Shown: piece by piece, positions 25,028 to 37,330 of the stretch
Position numbering within the stretch: position 1 is the first letter of the stretch
Layout of the letters: the number at the start of each line of letters is the position of its first letter
Assembly: GCA_008360975.2 (NCBI GenBank)
Contig: VLJF02000033.1
Span: 3,720,001 to 3,784,000, forward strand
Direction: 5' to 3'
From: Lichenostomus cassidix
Taxonomy: Eukaryota > Chordata > Aves > Passeriformes > Meliphagidae
Length of the DNA stretch: 64,000 nt
Translations under genes and position numbers: made by a program
Notes under the pieces: generated by a model
The model's database searches: none
The model's input: only the letters and a program-made list of their open reading frames with translations
What the model was told of the DNA's origin: nothing

Positions 25028-25790
25028 CTCTGAAAACAGGTTTCAAAGACATTCTTTTATCAATGTGTTTATACACTAATATTGTAAACACTATAGATAT
25101 TGATCTACTTCTGTGGAAACAGAGTCCTAGCAGTATTTATACTGCGATCTTGTACATTGTGTGTATGTATGTATTTATCTACTTCTGTAAAAACAGATTT
25201 CAAACACAATTTTTTATCACTGTGTTGATAGGACCAATATTGTGAATATGTATGTTGATATGCCTCTTGGCATACAGACTGCAAACAGGTGTTTCCATGG
25301 TGTAAGGTGCCAAGAATGCCAAATCTGGGATTTAAATCTTTTTCATCGCTGTTTTGTCAATGTTCACAACAGCAGAACAAATATGTAGAGGCTTTGGTCC
25401 CTGAGATGTGCCACACTGTGGTTTGTGGTCAGAATAAGCTGATATTTTGTTATGTGAATGACTGTATGATGGAAGATATTATTTGTGAAAGATTGCATTA
25501 TGGATATGAAGTAAAGTATACAGCAGAGAATAATAAAAATGCAATACTGAAGACACACAGCAGTGTTATTATTTTTTTTCATTTACCTCTATGTTCATGT
25601 AGTACATGGATTCTAATCAGTGCTCTCTCCAAGATGTCGAGTGAGTGTTTGGATGTTTTGTGGCTCTGCATGAACCGAGTTAGAATGGTCATGCAACATA
25701 ATTTCTTGAAATTTTTGCCTTCATGTTTATGCGTGTCGGGGTTGAGAATTTCTTCCCATTCCTGTTACTAAGCAACAAATAGATGTTTAG
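25028..25790. other. AT-rich non-coding flank of lectin C
   Basis: No supported gene. Its first 250 bases resemble the AT-rich repeats near 14.7-15.2 kb. One longer open frame in 25289-25771 has no ATG at its 5' end and no recognisable domain. Confidence 0.4.
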
Positions 25791-26625
25791 AGCAATCAAG
25801 TCTTTTGTAAAAGACAAAAGGTGTGCTTGGGCAGGGCAGGGTAAGGGTAGAGCCGGCCCTTGGAACTCTCTCTCGTGGTTCGGAAGCTGAGGGGAGAGGC
25901 TGCTCTCTTTGCTTTCCAGCTGCTACCAGAGGAAATCCAACTGTGCCCTGTTTTTCTCTTCTCCTGGCTGGGTGAGCTTTGATTCAACTTTTCTTCCCAC
26001 TGGGAAGGGTGCATTTCCCCGGGCTGCGTTTTCCCGCAGCTGCTGCCGGGAGAGTCCGGCTGCCTCTGCTGCCTGCCCCTGCCCTTTGCCGCACGAGACT
26101 GCGGCGTCTGCTGTGACTGCAGAGGTCCTTGCTACCTCGCTGCTAGCCGGGAGGGAGCCGGCGCCCACCCCTGCTGCCCTGTTTTCTGCCGCTCCGAGCT
26201 GCCTGGCTGCCTGCTTTCTCAGCCTGTCCGCCATTACCAGCTGCCTGAGGCTGACCTGACCCTGTGCCACAGCGCCACCTGCAGCCGCTCAGGAGTCATC
26301 GCACCTGCCCTGCCTGGCCGGGAGCTCAACAGCGCCCCTGCTGCTTGCAACCGTGATTACACCACACGGGAAAAGGCTCAGCAGCTCACAAATTATCTGC
26401 TGTTTGGTTTTCTGGTTCTAGTTGTGGTTGCTATTATTGTTATTGTTTGTTTATAGATACTAGTAAAGAACTGATATTCCTTTTTTCCCTTACCTTTGCC
26501 TGAAAGCCCTTGATTTACAAAATTAAATAATTTGGAGGGAGGGGGAAAAATCACATTCTCTGTCCTAGGGAGGGGTTAACCTCTCTTGGCAGACACCTGT
26601 CTTTCAAACCAAGACACCATGATAC
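25790..26625 (+). mobile_element. LTR-like element, boundaries approximate
   Basis: A block absent from the left arm that ends in the CAAACCAAGACA-type terminus and carries a GC-rich central part. Homology to the left arm resumes at about 26625. No target duplication was resolved, so the LTR call is tentative. Confidence 0.4.
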
Positions 26626-27074
26626 CAAAATCAGCCCGAAAATGACCTTTCTAACAATGCTTCTAATTTGAAGCATTTGAAAGCAGCTGTTCTTTCAGGG
26701 CTGAACACACCCCGAGGATCTATTCTTTAATCTAGTGTGTGGGTGCAGCTTTACAGAGGGGTGTTTTTTCCACCCTGATAACACATATTCAGCACGGAAC
26801 GTTTTCTCACTAATTCATAACCCTTTTCTGGTACTCCTTTCCATCCACCCACCTCCTGCTCAGAGTCCTCCCTCAGAGAGGGTCATCTAAAGGGGTTTCT
26901 GGTGGTTGCACTCACTGATGTTACAGCTCAGCTTTCCTCAGAATTGCTTCTCATTTCATAACTTGGCCAAACTCTCACTGTAGTTATCTTTCTGTGTTCC
27001 TGCCCTGGTTTTATCTATGTTTATCATCCTGTATGCACACCCTTTTATCTCTCTCCTAGTTAATTTTTAAGCTC

Positions 27075-27823
27075 TGTCTTGCATGGGAGAGAGGAGATTT
27101 ATGTGCTTTTGCAGTTTGACAAGCTTTAAGACAGCTAGTTCCCCAAGACTTAGTCCCGTTCGCAAGATTCTTTGATATCTGGCCGATTTGTCTAAAAATA
27201 CCATTTATTTGACACAGAACATAACAAACATACAAACATAGAACAGATTGACACACATAAATACACAATGAATACATAATTGCAACACTGTGGTAGCTAA
27301 AAATGCAATTATGGGGTAAAACCTTGCTTGAACTATAAAAATAGTTAAAAATGCAAGAAATGCTTAATGCAAGTTAAGAAATGCTTGCTTGAGCTAGCTG
27401 AAATGCAAGTTAAGAAAGGTACCTATAAGTTAGCCGGAATAATACAATTTAGGAAACTCGATGATCTTACCAAATCCAATTTTTGGAGCTTGGAGATACA
27501 TCAGCGTCCTCACCCAATCCCTCGGGAAGTAACCACAGGGCTGCGTCCAACCCTGGGGAGAGGCCTTACTTCACGTTCTAGTGTCCATGTAGAAAGCTTC
27601 TGGCTTTCTGAGTTTTCGTGAGCTTTTTGTAGGATAAAAGTGTGTATTTGTAGTCACTGAAAATTTGCTCACATTCTCTCTGCATTCCACAGGGGAGTGT
27701 CTTTTCAGACTTTCAGTCGCCAGCACCAGGTAGTCCTTGATTAGGTTATCAACCTAATCTGAGCCATCCATTTCCTGGGACTGTCAGGGAGAGAGAGAAG
27801 GGGGAGGGGGGTGTCCTGCCACA
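27075..27823 (-). mobile_element. Solo LTR, family 1, in the right arm
   Basis: Flanked by perfect 5-bp duplications AGCTC (27070-27074 and 27824-27828). The left arm near 13.36-13.37 kb has the uninterrupted site. Related to the LTR at 24265-25027. Confidence 0.85.
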
Positions 27824-29088
27824 AGCTCCCTGCAGCACCTTTTGGAGAACTGAAATTTTCTATTGTCTGTTCTTGTTGAAATCTCTGCTTTTTTTGTGAT
27901 TCTGTGTCTTTTTGGAGCAGTCCCAGCCCAAAGTGTCACAAGGACTCTGCCGTGGCATCAGGACACACCCAGAACAGACAGATGTTGCATTTACAGTGTA
28001 TCTAAGTTCAATCACAACATATCCACCCTCAATCCCAATGTATCTAACTTCAATTAATGTGTAGCCAATGTCAATTACAATATACCCAACATCAGTTTTT
28101 AAAGTGTAGCCAAGTGCAGATACAAAGTTATTCCTTCTTCTCCCTCAAACTCATTGGGTTTGGGGCAAAAATCCCATTGTCCACAGAAAATAATCTGATT
28201 ATCCACAGACCTGGAGCGTTTTTAATTCCAGAATAAATCCCCCATGAAATGCTGCCCAGTGTCACCGTGTGGCTCTGGGTGACAACAGCTGGCAGAGTCC
28301 TTTCCCCTCGCGCTGGAGAGCACTCAGGGCAGAGTCCTTGAGGTGCTCCTGAGTCCTGGTGGAATTCCTGCCCTGCTGTGTTCAGTTCTGGACAAATGCC
28401 CACAGTAAATGTTTTACCCAAAAATAGGAGGGAGTTATTGAACTCTGGCTGACCTTTATCTCTGGTGTGGTGTGGTTGAGAAAGCCAAAAATAAACTAGC
28501 TGACGACAGAACTTCATTCCTTCCTCTGTCCCTGGGTTGGATCTTTATTCTCAACAACGAATTGAAATCTCTCATTCCCCAAACCAGTGAGGATTCCTGA
28601 CAGATTTTACTCAGTTGTAAATTAAAAATAGAATTCATCCTTTTTCCCTTTCTGTGGCCAATGAGGAGTGGGTGAATCCCACAGAATTCCCAAAGCCTTG
28701 CTGACTTGTCCCACTGTTCTTGCTATGAAATGGGACCCTCTGGCTGAGGACATTCCTGGAGGAGCTCCGAAGTGGGGAATGATTTGATTTAATGATATTT
28801 TCATTCCTTCTTTTGCAGAAAACACCTCAGGCCACCTGGAAATTACACCAATTGAAAGACATTTATCGCTCTCACTACATGGAAATTCTGTGAAGTCAAT
28901 TTGCCAAAAAACCTCCTGGGGAATTTCCAGATTTGAGGGCCCCAATTCTTTATTCACAGTATTGGGTTATTTCTTCTACATGTGCCACACTTCTGAGTCT
29001 TTGCAGGAACAGTTTGAGTCATTTTGGAGTTAATTCCTGTCTTAAAGCCTGTCTAGAATTTAATGCTTCAGTTCACTGAGAAACTCTC

Positions 29089-29597
29089 TGTGTTGGTTTG
29101 AAAACAAACCAGTGGGAGATCACAAGTCAAGATTGAAATTACAAATAAGTGAAATAATACAAGGAAAAGCACTGACAAAGTCAGATACAACCTAACACCC
29201 TGTTAGGGTGGTAGTAGCAGTCCAACTGAAGTAGTCCAGTTGAAGCGGTGATCCTGTGAAGGTCTAGTCTCCAGCTGAAGACAGTAGTAGCTCTGGTCCT
29301 CTGGGAACCCAGTAGACAGGGCTAGCTCAGGCAGTTCCAGGGCCAGGTTATATCCAGGTGGGAACACCTGGCTCCTCCCTCTTCGGCAGAGCATCTCACA
29401 ATGGGATGAGATAAGTCCATGAGTCACACGGTGGGTCCCTGATGGCCCATTGCCTGTCATGCGGGGTGGGTCATTAGCAAGTGATAATAGCTAACGGATG
29501 GCCCATTGCCTGTCATCCGGAGTGGGTGATAGCAGCTAATGGCCCACAGCTGGTGGTAATAGAATACTTAACTACACCAATATTGCAACCTAGGACA
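29089..29597 (-). mobile_element. Solo LTR of the ERVL-like family
   Basis: It is 509 bases long and nearly identical to the provirus LTRs at 41.46 and 46.90 kb. It is flanked by perfect CTCTC duplications (29084-29088, 29598-29602). The left arm at about 12.12-12.13 kb has the empty site. Confidence 0.93.
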
Positions 29598-29918
29598 CTC
29601 TCACACCATGTTCAGTGGTGGTTGAATAACTGGTAGAGTGATCTCTTGGGAAACCAAAATGTTTGCTCCTTCTCTCTCTCTGTCTCTCTGCGGTTTTTTT
29701 GACCCTGAGCAGAGTCATGTCGTTATTTTCATCCTGTTTGGCTCTCTCTTGTGGTCTGCAGTGCAGAATGGAAACTTCAGCTTGGTTTGCACTTGCTGTA
29801 GGCTTAGCTCAAGATGAACTCTGCTGATAACAAACTTCTCTCTGCCCAGAGTGCACTAAAGCAAACCACACTTCCAATCCCTCCAGATCTTTACTTTTCT
29901 TTCCCTCAGTTGCAATGT

Positions 29919-30415
29919 TGTCCTAGGTTGCAATATTGATGTAGTTAAGTATTCTATTACCACCAGCTGTGGGCCATTAGCTGCTATCACCCACTCCGGA
30001 TGACAGGCAATGGGCCATCCGTTAGCTATCATCACTTGCTAATGACCCACCCCGCATGACAGGCAATGGGCCATCAGGGACCCACCGTGTGACTCATGGA
30101 CTTATCTCATCCCATTGTGAGATGCTCTGCCGAGGAGGGAGGAGCCAGGTGTTCCCACCTGGATATAACCTGGCATTGGAACTGCCTGAGTTAGCCCTGT
30201 CTACTGGGTTCCCAGAGGACGAGAGCTACCACTGGATCTTCAGCTGGAGACTAGACCTTCACAGGATCACCACTTCAACTGGACTGCTACTACCACCCTA
30301 ACAGGGTGTTAGGTTGTATCTGACTTTGTCAGTGCTTTTCCTTGTATTATTTCACTTATTTTTAATTTCAATCTTGACTTGTGATCTCCCACTGGTTTGT
30401 TTTCAAACCAACACA
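29919..30415 (+). mobile_element. Solo LTR of the ERVL-like family, opposite orientation
   Basis: It is 497 bases long, with TGTCCTAGG at its start and CCAACACA at its end, flanked by AATGT (29914-29918, 30416-30420). The left arm near 11.80-11.81 kb has the empty site. With the LTR at 29089 it forms an inverted pair 321 bases apart. Confidence 0.93.
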
Positions 30416-31260
30416 AATGTCCATGTTAGAACAACCATTTCTTCCTTCTGTGCTCAAACACCTCATGGTAAAGCTTTAGATTAAATATCCTCCTTCAGGG
30501 TGGGGAATGCAAATTCTGCAATGCATTTTCTGTTGCAAAAAAAAAGTTATTTCTTTCTGTGTTGTTCCCCATGTGGGTTCTCTGTCAGGCTTACCTTTAA
30601 ACACAGCTGGACTGGAATAAACTTCTTGTGATTGTTTGGAGTGTTTTGATTTTGGAGCCCAACAGAAGCAGAGCAGGATTTTGAATTTCAAAGGTGATTT
30701 CCTGTCCCATTGTACAACAGGACTGAGCTCAGTCAGTGTCTCCTCTTGTGTCCCAAACCCTTCTGTCCCACCTGTGTCCCACAGACCTCAGGCTCTGTCC
30801 CAGAGGGAATTTTGGGATCCTGATTTAGCAGCTCCATGGCTGTGACTCCTCACTAGCAGCTGAGTCATCCTTGGCTCAGATCATTGATCTGGTCAGGAAA
30901 CTTGGCAGTGACTCGTCCCTGAGCCACTGGGAATTGTGCCAGAATTACTTGGGGAAGATTTTGGCTCTCAGCAGTGAATACTTTAAAAGATCTCTGGGAC
31001 CTGCCAAGCCCAGAGCCAGAATTACCAGTTCTTGCTTAAGTTTTGCAGAACACAGTCTGAGTATGATCAGCCAAAACAATAAAATCTTTATGGGTAATTT
31101 CAAAGTCAGTACCATAATCAATAATTCCTGATCCATGCCCTGACCATGCCAAGGAAGGTCTGCAACTCCCTCACAGTTTATGTCTCCTGCTCAGTTGAAT
31201 TTAACCTAGGGCATTTCAAAATCCAGAACTTTAACATCAGAGAATTTCAAACCATTTTTC

Positions 31261-31522
31261 TGTGGCTAGCACAGGTCTTTCCCATGAGAACCTTCCTCTG
31301 TGTTTTATAAACAAAGATAAAGTTTGGATGTTATTAAAAACAGTGTCTTAAGATTTGGACAGTTCAAGCCTGGCCAGTCAGGCATAAGGGGAGGTTTCTG
31401 GCTGACCAATCTGGGTGACCTCTGAAAAGTCTATATAAGTTGGAATCAAAATAATAAAGCTCTCTTTTCTTGCCACACTGAGAACCCGGGTCCTTTTCTC
31501 TGCTAGTGGCTTAACAGCAACA
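31261..31522 (+). mobile_element. Short solo LTR
   Basis: A 262-base insertion beginning TGTGGC and ending CAACA, with CTATATAAG near 31431 and AATAAAGC near 31454. Flanked by TTTTTC on both sides (31255-31260, 31523-31528), a 6-bp duplication. The left arm near 10.97 kb is uninterrupted. Confidence 0.85.
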
Positions 31523-32299
31523 TTTTTCCAGTAAATTCCCTCCTACTAATGGTTCTGGAGAGCTGGGCAGTGCAAAAACCCATGAATTATCCATAATTTC
31601 CCCAGTTTGAATTCAATTAGATGGAAAAGGAGCTCATTTCACTGAGTCACCACTTGGTGAAGTCACCACTTCATTCCCCTTGCAGGGTGTTTAATTTGGA
31701 ATAAACAGCTCCTGTGCCTACCAAAAATCCCAATTTTCCATTTCCCAAAGGCAGAAACTTCTGGTTCTCTTCACAGTTTCTCTGCTCTTGCCAGGAGAAA
31801 GAGCTGAGGAGTCCTGGGTTTCACCTGAGGATCCCAAAGTCCATCCTTTTATCAAATGCACTTGGATTTGTTCTCAATCTTCCTAATGAAGGAACTGTAA
31901 CACAGAACAACCCTTCCCCCTCCCTGGTAGCTGATTTCATCTCTAAATGTTATCACTCTCAGTTTAGTCATCTCCTGATGATTTGGGGGTTTTTGGAGTC
32001 ACATTTACATCTCATGAAATGTCAGGAGTTTCACCCTCAAAAGCAGCAATGCCCTGGATTTTCTGTAGTTTTATTCTAACATTATCAGAGGATTTTCCTA
32101 TCAAAACAGGAGCCAGATGGTTTTTACCTCCCTGGTGAGCTTTTATTATCTTTTATTGTGTCCTTGTTTCCACATGAAGCAGCCTATTTAACCCTCTGTG
32201 CACTGGACTTTACACCTGAACTTACACCTAAATTGTCTTTCTCCTGACAATCTCAGTGCTTAGAGCAGACTTGGTCTTTGCTACAGATAGAACAGTGAA

Positions 32300-33190
32300 A
32301 TTTTTTGGATTTATTATCAGAGAGACCTGAGCAGGAGAATGAAAACTCCTAAGTTAAACAACTTCCTTCCCCATTCCCAGTTTACCAGGTACTGTAACTT
32401 ATCTGATCCTTTTAACTTATGCCTTAAGTGATGTCTTAACAATTCAACAGAGGAATTACACTTAGCAACATTTAACCTTAAACCTTTTTTTGAACAATTC
32501 AAGAGAGGAGCAACACTTAGCAGCGTTTAACTTGGCTTATAACTGATTTAACCTCACTTACAGACCAGTCTTACTCAGATGTCTGAGGCACTGAAACTCC
32601 TCAGAGCAGAATTTCTGACACATTTTCTATAGCACAGTCACAGTGTGCACACAGAAAGATTCCATTCCTGTCAGGAAATCCCCTCGAGTACATAAAATGC
32701 TCACTCTGGATGGTTTTCCATCTCCCCAGCAGGCAAAGGGTTGAGCCTTGAGGACTGTGGGAATCAGCTCAGGGTCACTTGTTATTTGGGGATCCCTGAG
32801 TGCAGCAAAGAGGAGATTTCCCAGCTCGGAGAGGTCTCACTCAGAGGGAGGAGCTGCTCCAGGAGAGCTCCGAGGGGCTCATTTTGGATCGCTGTTCACA
32901 GAACCAGAGAGATGGGCTTTTAGTCACAGCCATGTTTCATCCAGGGCTGCCAACTTGCTCTGAAAGTGAGATAACAGGCATGTTGAGCCATGCAGGAGGG
33001 ATAAAAAGCGGGTTGGGCTGTTGGTAGGGAAAAAGAGGGGCTGGTTGGACCCGTGCGTGGGTGGTGATGTGTTCGTGACCAAGCAGAGCTCAGGGAAGGG
33101 TTCTTTATCAAAGCATCACTGAACTGTTACTGCAGCCTGGAAAAAACCACGAAACTGCCTCGGGGGCTGGAAGCGTGTCTAGGGGCGTGT
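32300..33190. other. Non-coding right arm upstream of lectin D
   Basis: Inverted copy of 9.3-10.3 kb. No gene seen. Confidence 0.55.
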
Positions 33191-34258
33191 CACTGCTATT
33201 GGCTGATCCTCCCACCACTCCTCGGTGTCGCGTTTGGATTGGTCAGAGCTGGTCTGTATAACTGCTATCTGGGACAAAACTCAAGTTCTTTGCAATTGAC
33301 AGCGCAGGTACCGGAGCATCTCCGGGACCCCGGGAGCGGCGGCAGCGACCGGAGCGGAGCGCAGAGCCCGGGGAGGCGGCGGAGCTCGGAGAGGCTGTCC
33401 CAGCGCAGGTGGGAGCCGCGCTGCCTTGTGCCGGGGCTAGGGGCTCGCTGCGGGCGGATGGAGGGGATGCAGGGGGCGGCAGGGGGGCTGTGGCGGCTTC
33501 CTTCTCCCGTCTCCCTCCCTCCCTCCCTCCCTCGCTGGCTGTGGCGCCGTGTTGCCGCTGGCCTGAGGCCGCTGAGGGAGCGGCTGCCCGCGGTCTCCTT
33601 GCCGCTGCTGCCTCGGCAGGAGGCGGTGCCGGAGCAGCGCTGGCTCGTCCCGCTTGCTGTGGGTAGCACAGAGGTGTCTCTCCTGTCCCCGGGACTGTTT
33701 TTGGCCATGCGGGACCGGGCTGGGAGCCCCTGGTGCAGTGGGAGATGTCCCTGCCCGGGGCTGGGGTAGGACGGGAGGAACTTCAATGTCTCTCCCACGC
33801 CAACAGCCCTGGAGGAGAGAAAGCAGCTTGTATAACTTTCCACCGTGTCTCGCTCCCACCGCCCCGCCACGCTCCCCGTTCCGCCTTCCCTGCAAGCTCG
33901 CCTCCAGTGCAAACCATGCCCCGACCGGGCGGTGCCTCCACTCGCTGTCCCTGAGCTCCAACCCTCAGTGCAGGGCATGCAGGGGACAATGCTGAGCCCC
34001 TCAGGGCTGCTGGTTCTTCCCCCCCCTCCGGCAGGCTGAGCCCGATCTGCAGCTGCCCTGTTCCCGCACTCGGCAGCTCCCAGGCGCTGTCCCTAACTGT
34101 CCCTGCCGGTCCCTAACTGTCCCTACCTGTCCCTAACTGTCCCAGCCTGTCCCTAACTGTCCCTGCCTGTCCCAGCCCGGAGCTGCACAGCCAGAGGGGT
34201 TGGGGCTGCAGGGCCGAGCTGGGCTCGGAGCTCTCTGACACTGTGTTTGTGTCCCCAG
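33190..34258 (+). promoter_or_regulatory. CpG promoter and 5' region of lectin D
   Basis: A double-CCAAT module (33195-33245, pointing left) is followed by the shared CpG module (33340-33680) with its CCCT tract and then the 20-bp minisatellite (34088-34172). The acceptor of the first coding exon ends at 34258. The region is the inverted counterpart of 8.03-9.32 kb without the AT-rich insertion seen there. Confidence 0.65.
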
Positions 34259-34379
34259 GTGCTGCCGGGGAGCAGAGACAGGGCTGCACTGAGCTGGCAG
34301 CGCCCTCCAGAGCCAGCACCAGCCAGGGCCTCTCATCGTGTGCTCCACAGTCGGCCAGGACAGTGGTTGGAAAAGTGCA

Positions 34380-36265
34380 ATGGAAGATGGACTCACTGTT
34401 TCTGTACCATCAGTGCTGATCTCTCAGGAGCAAGATGTCTCTTCCAAGTGTGCAGTGAGTCAAGGTGTGAAGAGTGAACTCTGCCCTGGGGATGGAGAGG
34501 CTGCTGGAGACTTCCTTCAGGTGCCACTTGCTTCTGATGAGGAGCAGAGCCATGGCAGTTGGACGTCTGTAGAGAGCCAAGGGAAGGAGAGTGGCTATGG
34601 CTCTGGCTCTGAGAGGCCAGAGAAGCACCAGAATCCTGAGGACAGCTCAGGGACTGAGCACACAGAGCTGCCTCAGGTGCCACATCCTGCTTCTCACAAC
34701 TGGAGAGATTCGATTTGTGAGCCTGAAACGAGGCCAAGGAAGGACAAAGCCATTGATATTCATGAGGATGCCCAGGATGGATCAGCAACCAAGGGCACAG
34801 AGCTGCCTCAGCTGTCAGACCCTGCTGGGCACAGGCAGGGAGAAGCTGCTTCCCTGTTGGAGCAGAGTGAATCCCAGCCCAGGGATGGGATTGGAGAGAA
34901 GTCCCAGGATTGCCAGGATGGATCAGCAATGGGAGTCACACACATAAAGACCCTCAGAGGATATCTGGGTGAGTGCAGAGCCAGTGCTGTGGCCTGTGGG
35001 GAGGGGATAATGGACAGTGTGAGCCCAGGAGCACAGGGCTGGCAGGGTGTTGCTGTGTCCAGGGCTATGAAACTGCCCATGTGCTCTGCTGGGACTGACA
35101 GCCCGGCCCTGGGCACTTCTCCTGCTACAGGCTGTCCCCTGGCCATGTCCCTGGCTGTCCTCTGTTCCTCGCTGCCCCTCATCCCTGTCTGTAACCCTTG
35201 TCTCTCCTGCTGCCAGCTCAGTGAGTGGCACACGGGCTGAGGGTCCCTCCTGTGCTCCCTGAGTGTTGGGTGGGGATGTGAGGGCTGGGCCTGCTCAGGA
35301 CAGCTCCATGCTCACGGCGAGCTGCTCTTTCCAGCTCCTGCTGAGTGGATCAGATCCCATCCCGTGCTCACCCTGGCTCTGCTGACTCTGCTCCTGCTCC
35401 TGGCTGTGTCTCTGGCGGTGTCCTTGGCTGCTGTGTCAGGTAAGGAGGAGCAGCAGCCTCAGCCCAACCCCTCGGGGCACTGCGGGCTCACTGCTCCCTC
35501 ACGGCCGGGATCGTCCCTCAGCCCCGCTTTGACCAATCAGCGCGCGGGAGGACGAGGAGTGACGGCTGAATCAGCCAATCGCTGGGGACGGGGGGGGTTT
35601 GAGCGGGAAAACCAGCCAATGGGAGCTCGGGCTGCTCCGTGAGGGGAGAGTCCTCAGACCTTCTGCTGTTCGCTCTGCAGGGAGAAGACAAACAGACGCT
35701 CCAGTTTCCCCAGTTACTCTGCTGCTGGCCTGTCCCCATGACTGGGTTGGGTACAACGGGTTCTGCTACTTCCTCTCGAGGGATCACCGCTCCTGGGATC
35801 AGGCTAAGGCTCGGTGCTCTGAGCTCGAGGCCTCCCTGGCTGTGCTGAAGGACTGGGAAATGGTGAGTGAGGGGTTTGGGGTGGCTGAGGGGAGCCTGGG
35901 GAACTCCTGGGCCAGTGGTGCAGCTCTGACTGTCAGCTCCTCTCACCTTACCAGGAATTCCTCTTCCACCTCAGCAGGAATGTTGATTACTGGCTCGGGC
36001 TGCACAGACAGGACCAGCAGCTGCAGTGGGTGGATGGCAGCAGCTTCAACTCCTCGTGAGTCCTGGGGGCACAGGCAGGGCCTGGGGGGCACAGGGGCAC
36101 AAGATGTTCTCCTGAGGTCCCAGCGCTGTCTCTCCTTTTCCTTGCAGGGTTCCTCTGCTGGGCAATGCACCGTGTGTATTCCTGGCTGACAATAGGCTCA
36201 GGAGTGGGAGCTGCTCGAATGACATGCCATATCTTTGCAGCAGACCCCAAGCTCACGTTAGATGA
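34380..36265 (+). CDS. CLEC2/B-lec-like type II lectin gene D, five coding exons
   Basis: Coding exons 34380-34968, 35335-35439, 35681-35862, 35955-36055, 36148-36265 join in frame to 364 residues. ATG 34380 is the first in frame after the acceptor; the codon equivalent to gene A's first ATG is GTG here. Residues 1-196 are a hydrophilic tail of ELPQ-type repeats with ESGYGS at residues 70-75. A membrane helix, a short stalk and a C-type lectin-like domain follow (CPHDWVGYNGFCYF, DYWLGLHRQDQQLQWVDG, PCVFLADN, YLCSR). The 3' end differs from A by a two-codon longer tail. Gene D is the inverted partner of A. Expected to be a surface protein of lymphoid or myeloid cells acting as an NK-receptor ligand, by family. 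Confidence 0.9.
35478..35660 (+). promoter_or_regulatory. Double-CCAAT module in intron of lectin D
   Basis: ACCAATCAG near 35531, GAGTGACGG near 35556, and CCAAT boxes near 35574 and 35614, in sense orientation between membrane and lectin exons, like genes A, C and E. Confidence 0.5.
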
Positions 36266-37330
36266 AAGAGGATGAACACAGCCCCTTCGTCACGCTGGGG
36301 AGTCACAGCTTTGCTTCTTTCCCCAGCACGGGCAGTTCCTTCCTCAGCTGCAATATCTGCCTTGCGCTGACTCTCAGAGTCACCTCAGTGCGCTTTTTAG
36401 AGTCCCTTCAGTGCCTGTGCTGCAGGAGATGAACCTGCAGGAGGAGGACATGATAAGAAAGCTGATGTTTGGCTGCCTGGGCTGGGCCTGGGGGTTCCTT
36501 TTAACTCGCCCCCATCAAGGCCAGAGACACTTCAGAGAGCAAGTCAGAGCAGTGGGTATTTGCTTTATTCCACACACAGGGTGTGTGAATTGTTTCCACC
36601 AAACCCACCTCAGTACCCCAAAGACACAGTGTTACAGGTAAAATTGATGAATATTCATCACATTTCCCAGGATAGGAGTGGTTATAATTTCTCAAAAGTC
36701 ATTAATAATCACTAGCATGTGCACCATGCATTCTCTGTATGTCCTGGTGGTCTTTGGAGACCCCCAAAGCCCCCTCCAGGGTGAAGGTGCTTCATGGGAT
36801 GATTCAGTGATTTCTGTGCTGGTTTCAAATGCATGCTTGTACATATTAGCTGATAAGCCATCAGGACAGAGCTGTTACCTACATTGATTCCACAGTTTGA
36901 GTTTGAATTAGAGTTCAGCCTTCAGCCCTCAACAGGCACTGTGCTGCTGGGAAGAGGGCAAAAGCTGAAATAGATTCGGGTTTTCTATTTGACCACTCCT
37001 TTCTCGCTTTCTCCTTCTGAAAGCATCACAAAAGTCGTTGTGTTTCTCTTGCACTCAGTATATTCACTTAAGATTTACTTAACATACACGTATCTACTTG
37101 TATATCGCTGTGGATTCAGCTCTGAAAAATTTACTGCCTCATGCATGTGACCTTTGCTGGGTTAAGGTTCTGATAATGCCAAAGTCATGATTTGACCCCA
37201 GTGGAGCCTTTTGCTTAAGGGTTGGACTGCAACCTTGTGGGTCCCTTCTGACTCAGAGCATTCTGGAAGAATCCTTGAATGACCTCCATCGGTATTAATG
37301 AAACTAATGTTGTTTCCTGCATTATTTTTT
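36266..37330. other. 3' flank of lectin D
   Basis: No coding exon recognised. The first 300 bases resemble the 3' flanks of lectins B and C; the rest is AT-rich. Confidence 0.5.

Larger units (their letters stand above)
27860..32300 (-). mobile_element. Decayed class I retroviral pol remnant, right copy
   Basis: Inverted copy of 10.3-13.3 kb. The integrase-like segment lies near 28.62-28.83 kb, the reverse-transcriptase-like segment near 30.95-31.15 kb and the protease-like segment near 31.70-31.80 kb, all on the minus strand. Three LTRs have inserted into it. Stops and frame breaks make it non-functional. Confidence 0.65.

Noticed and set aside
25289..25771. 160-codon frame in AT-rich sequence
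   Set aside because: It has no ATG at its 5' end, no recognisable domain and no splice context.
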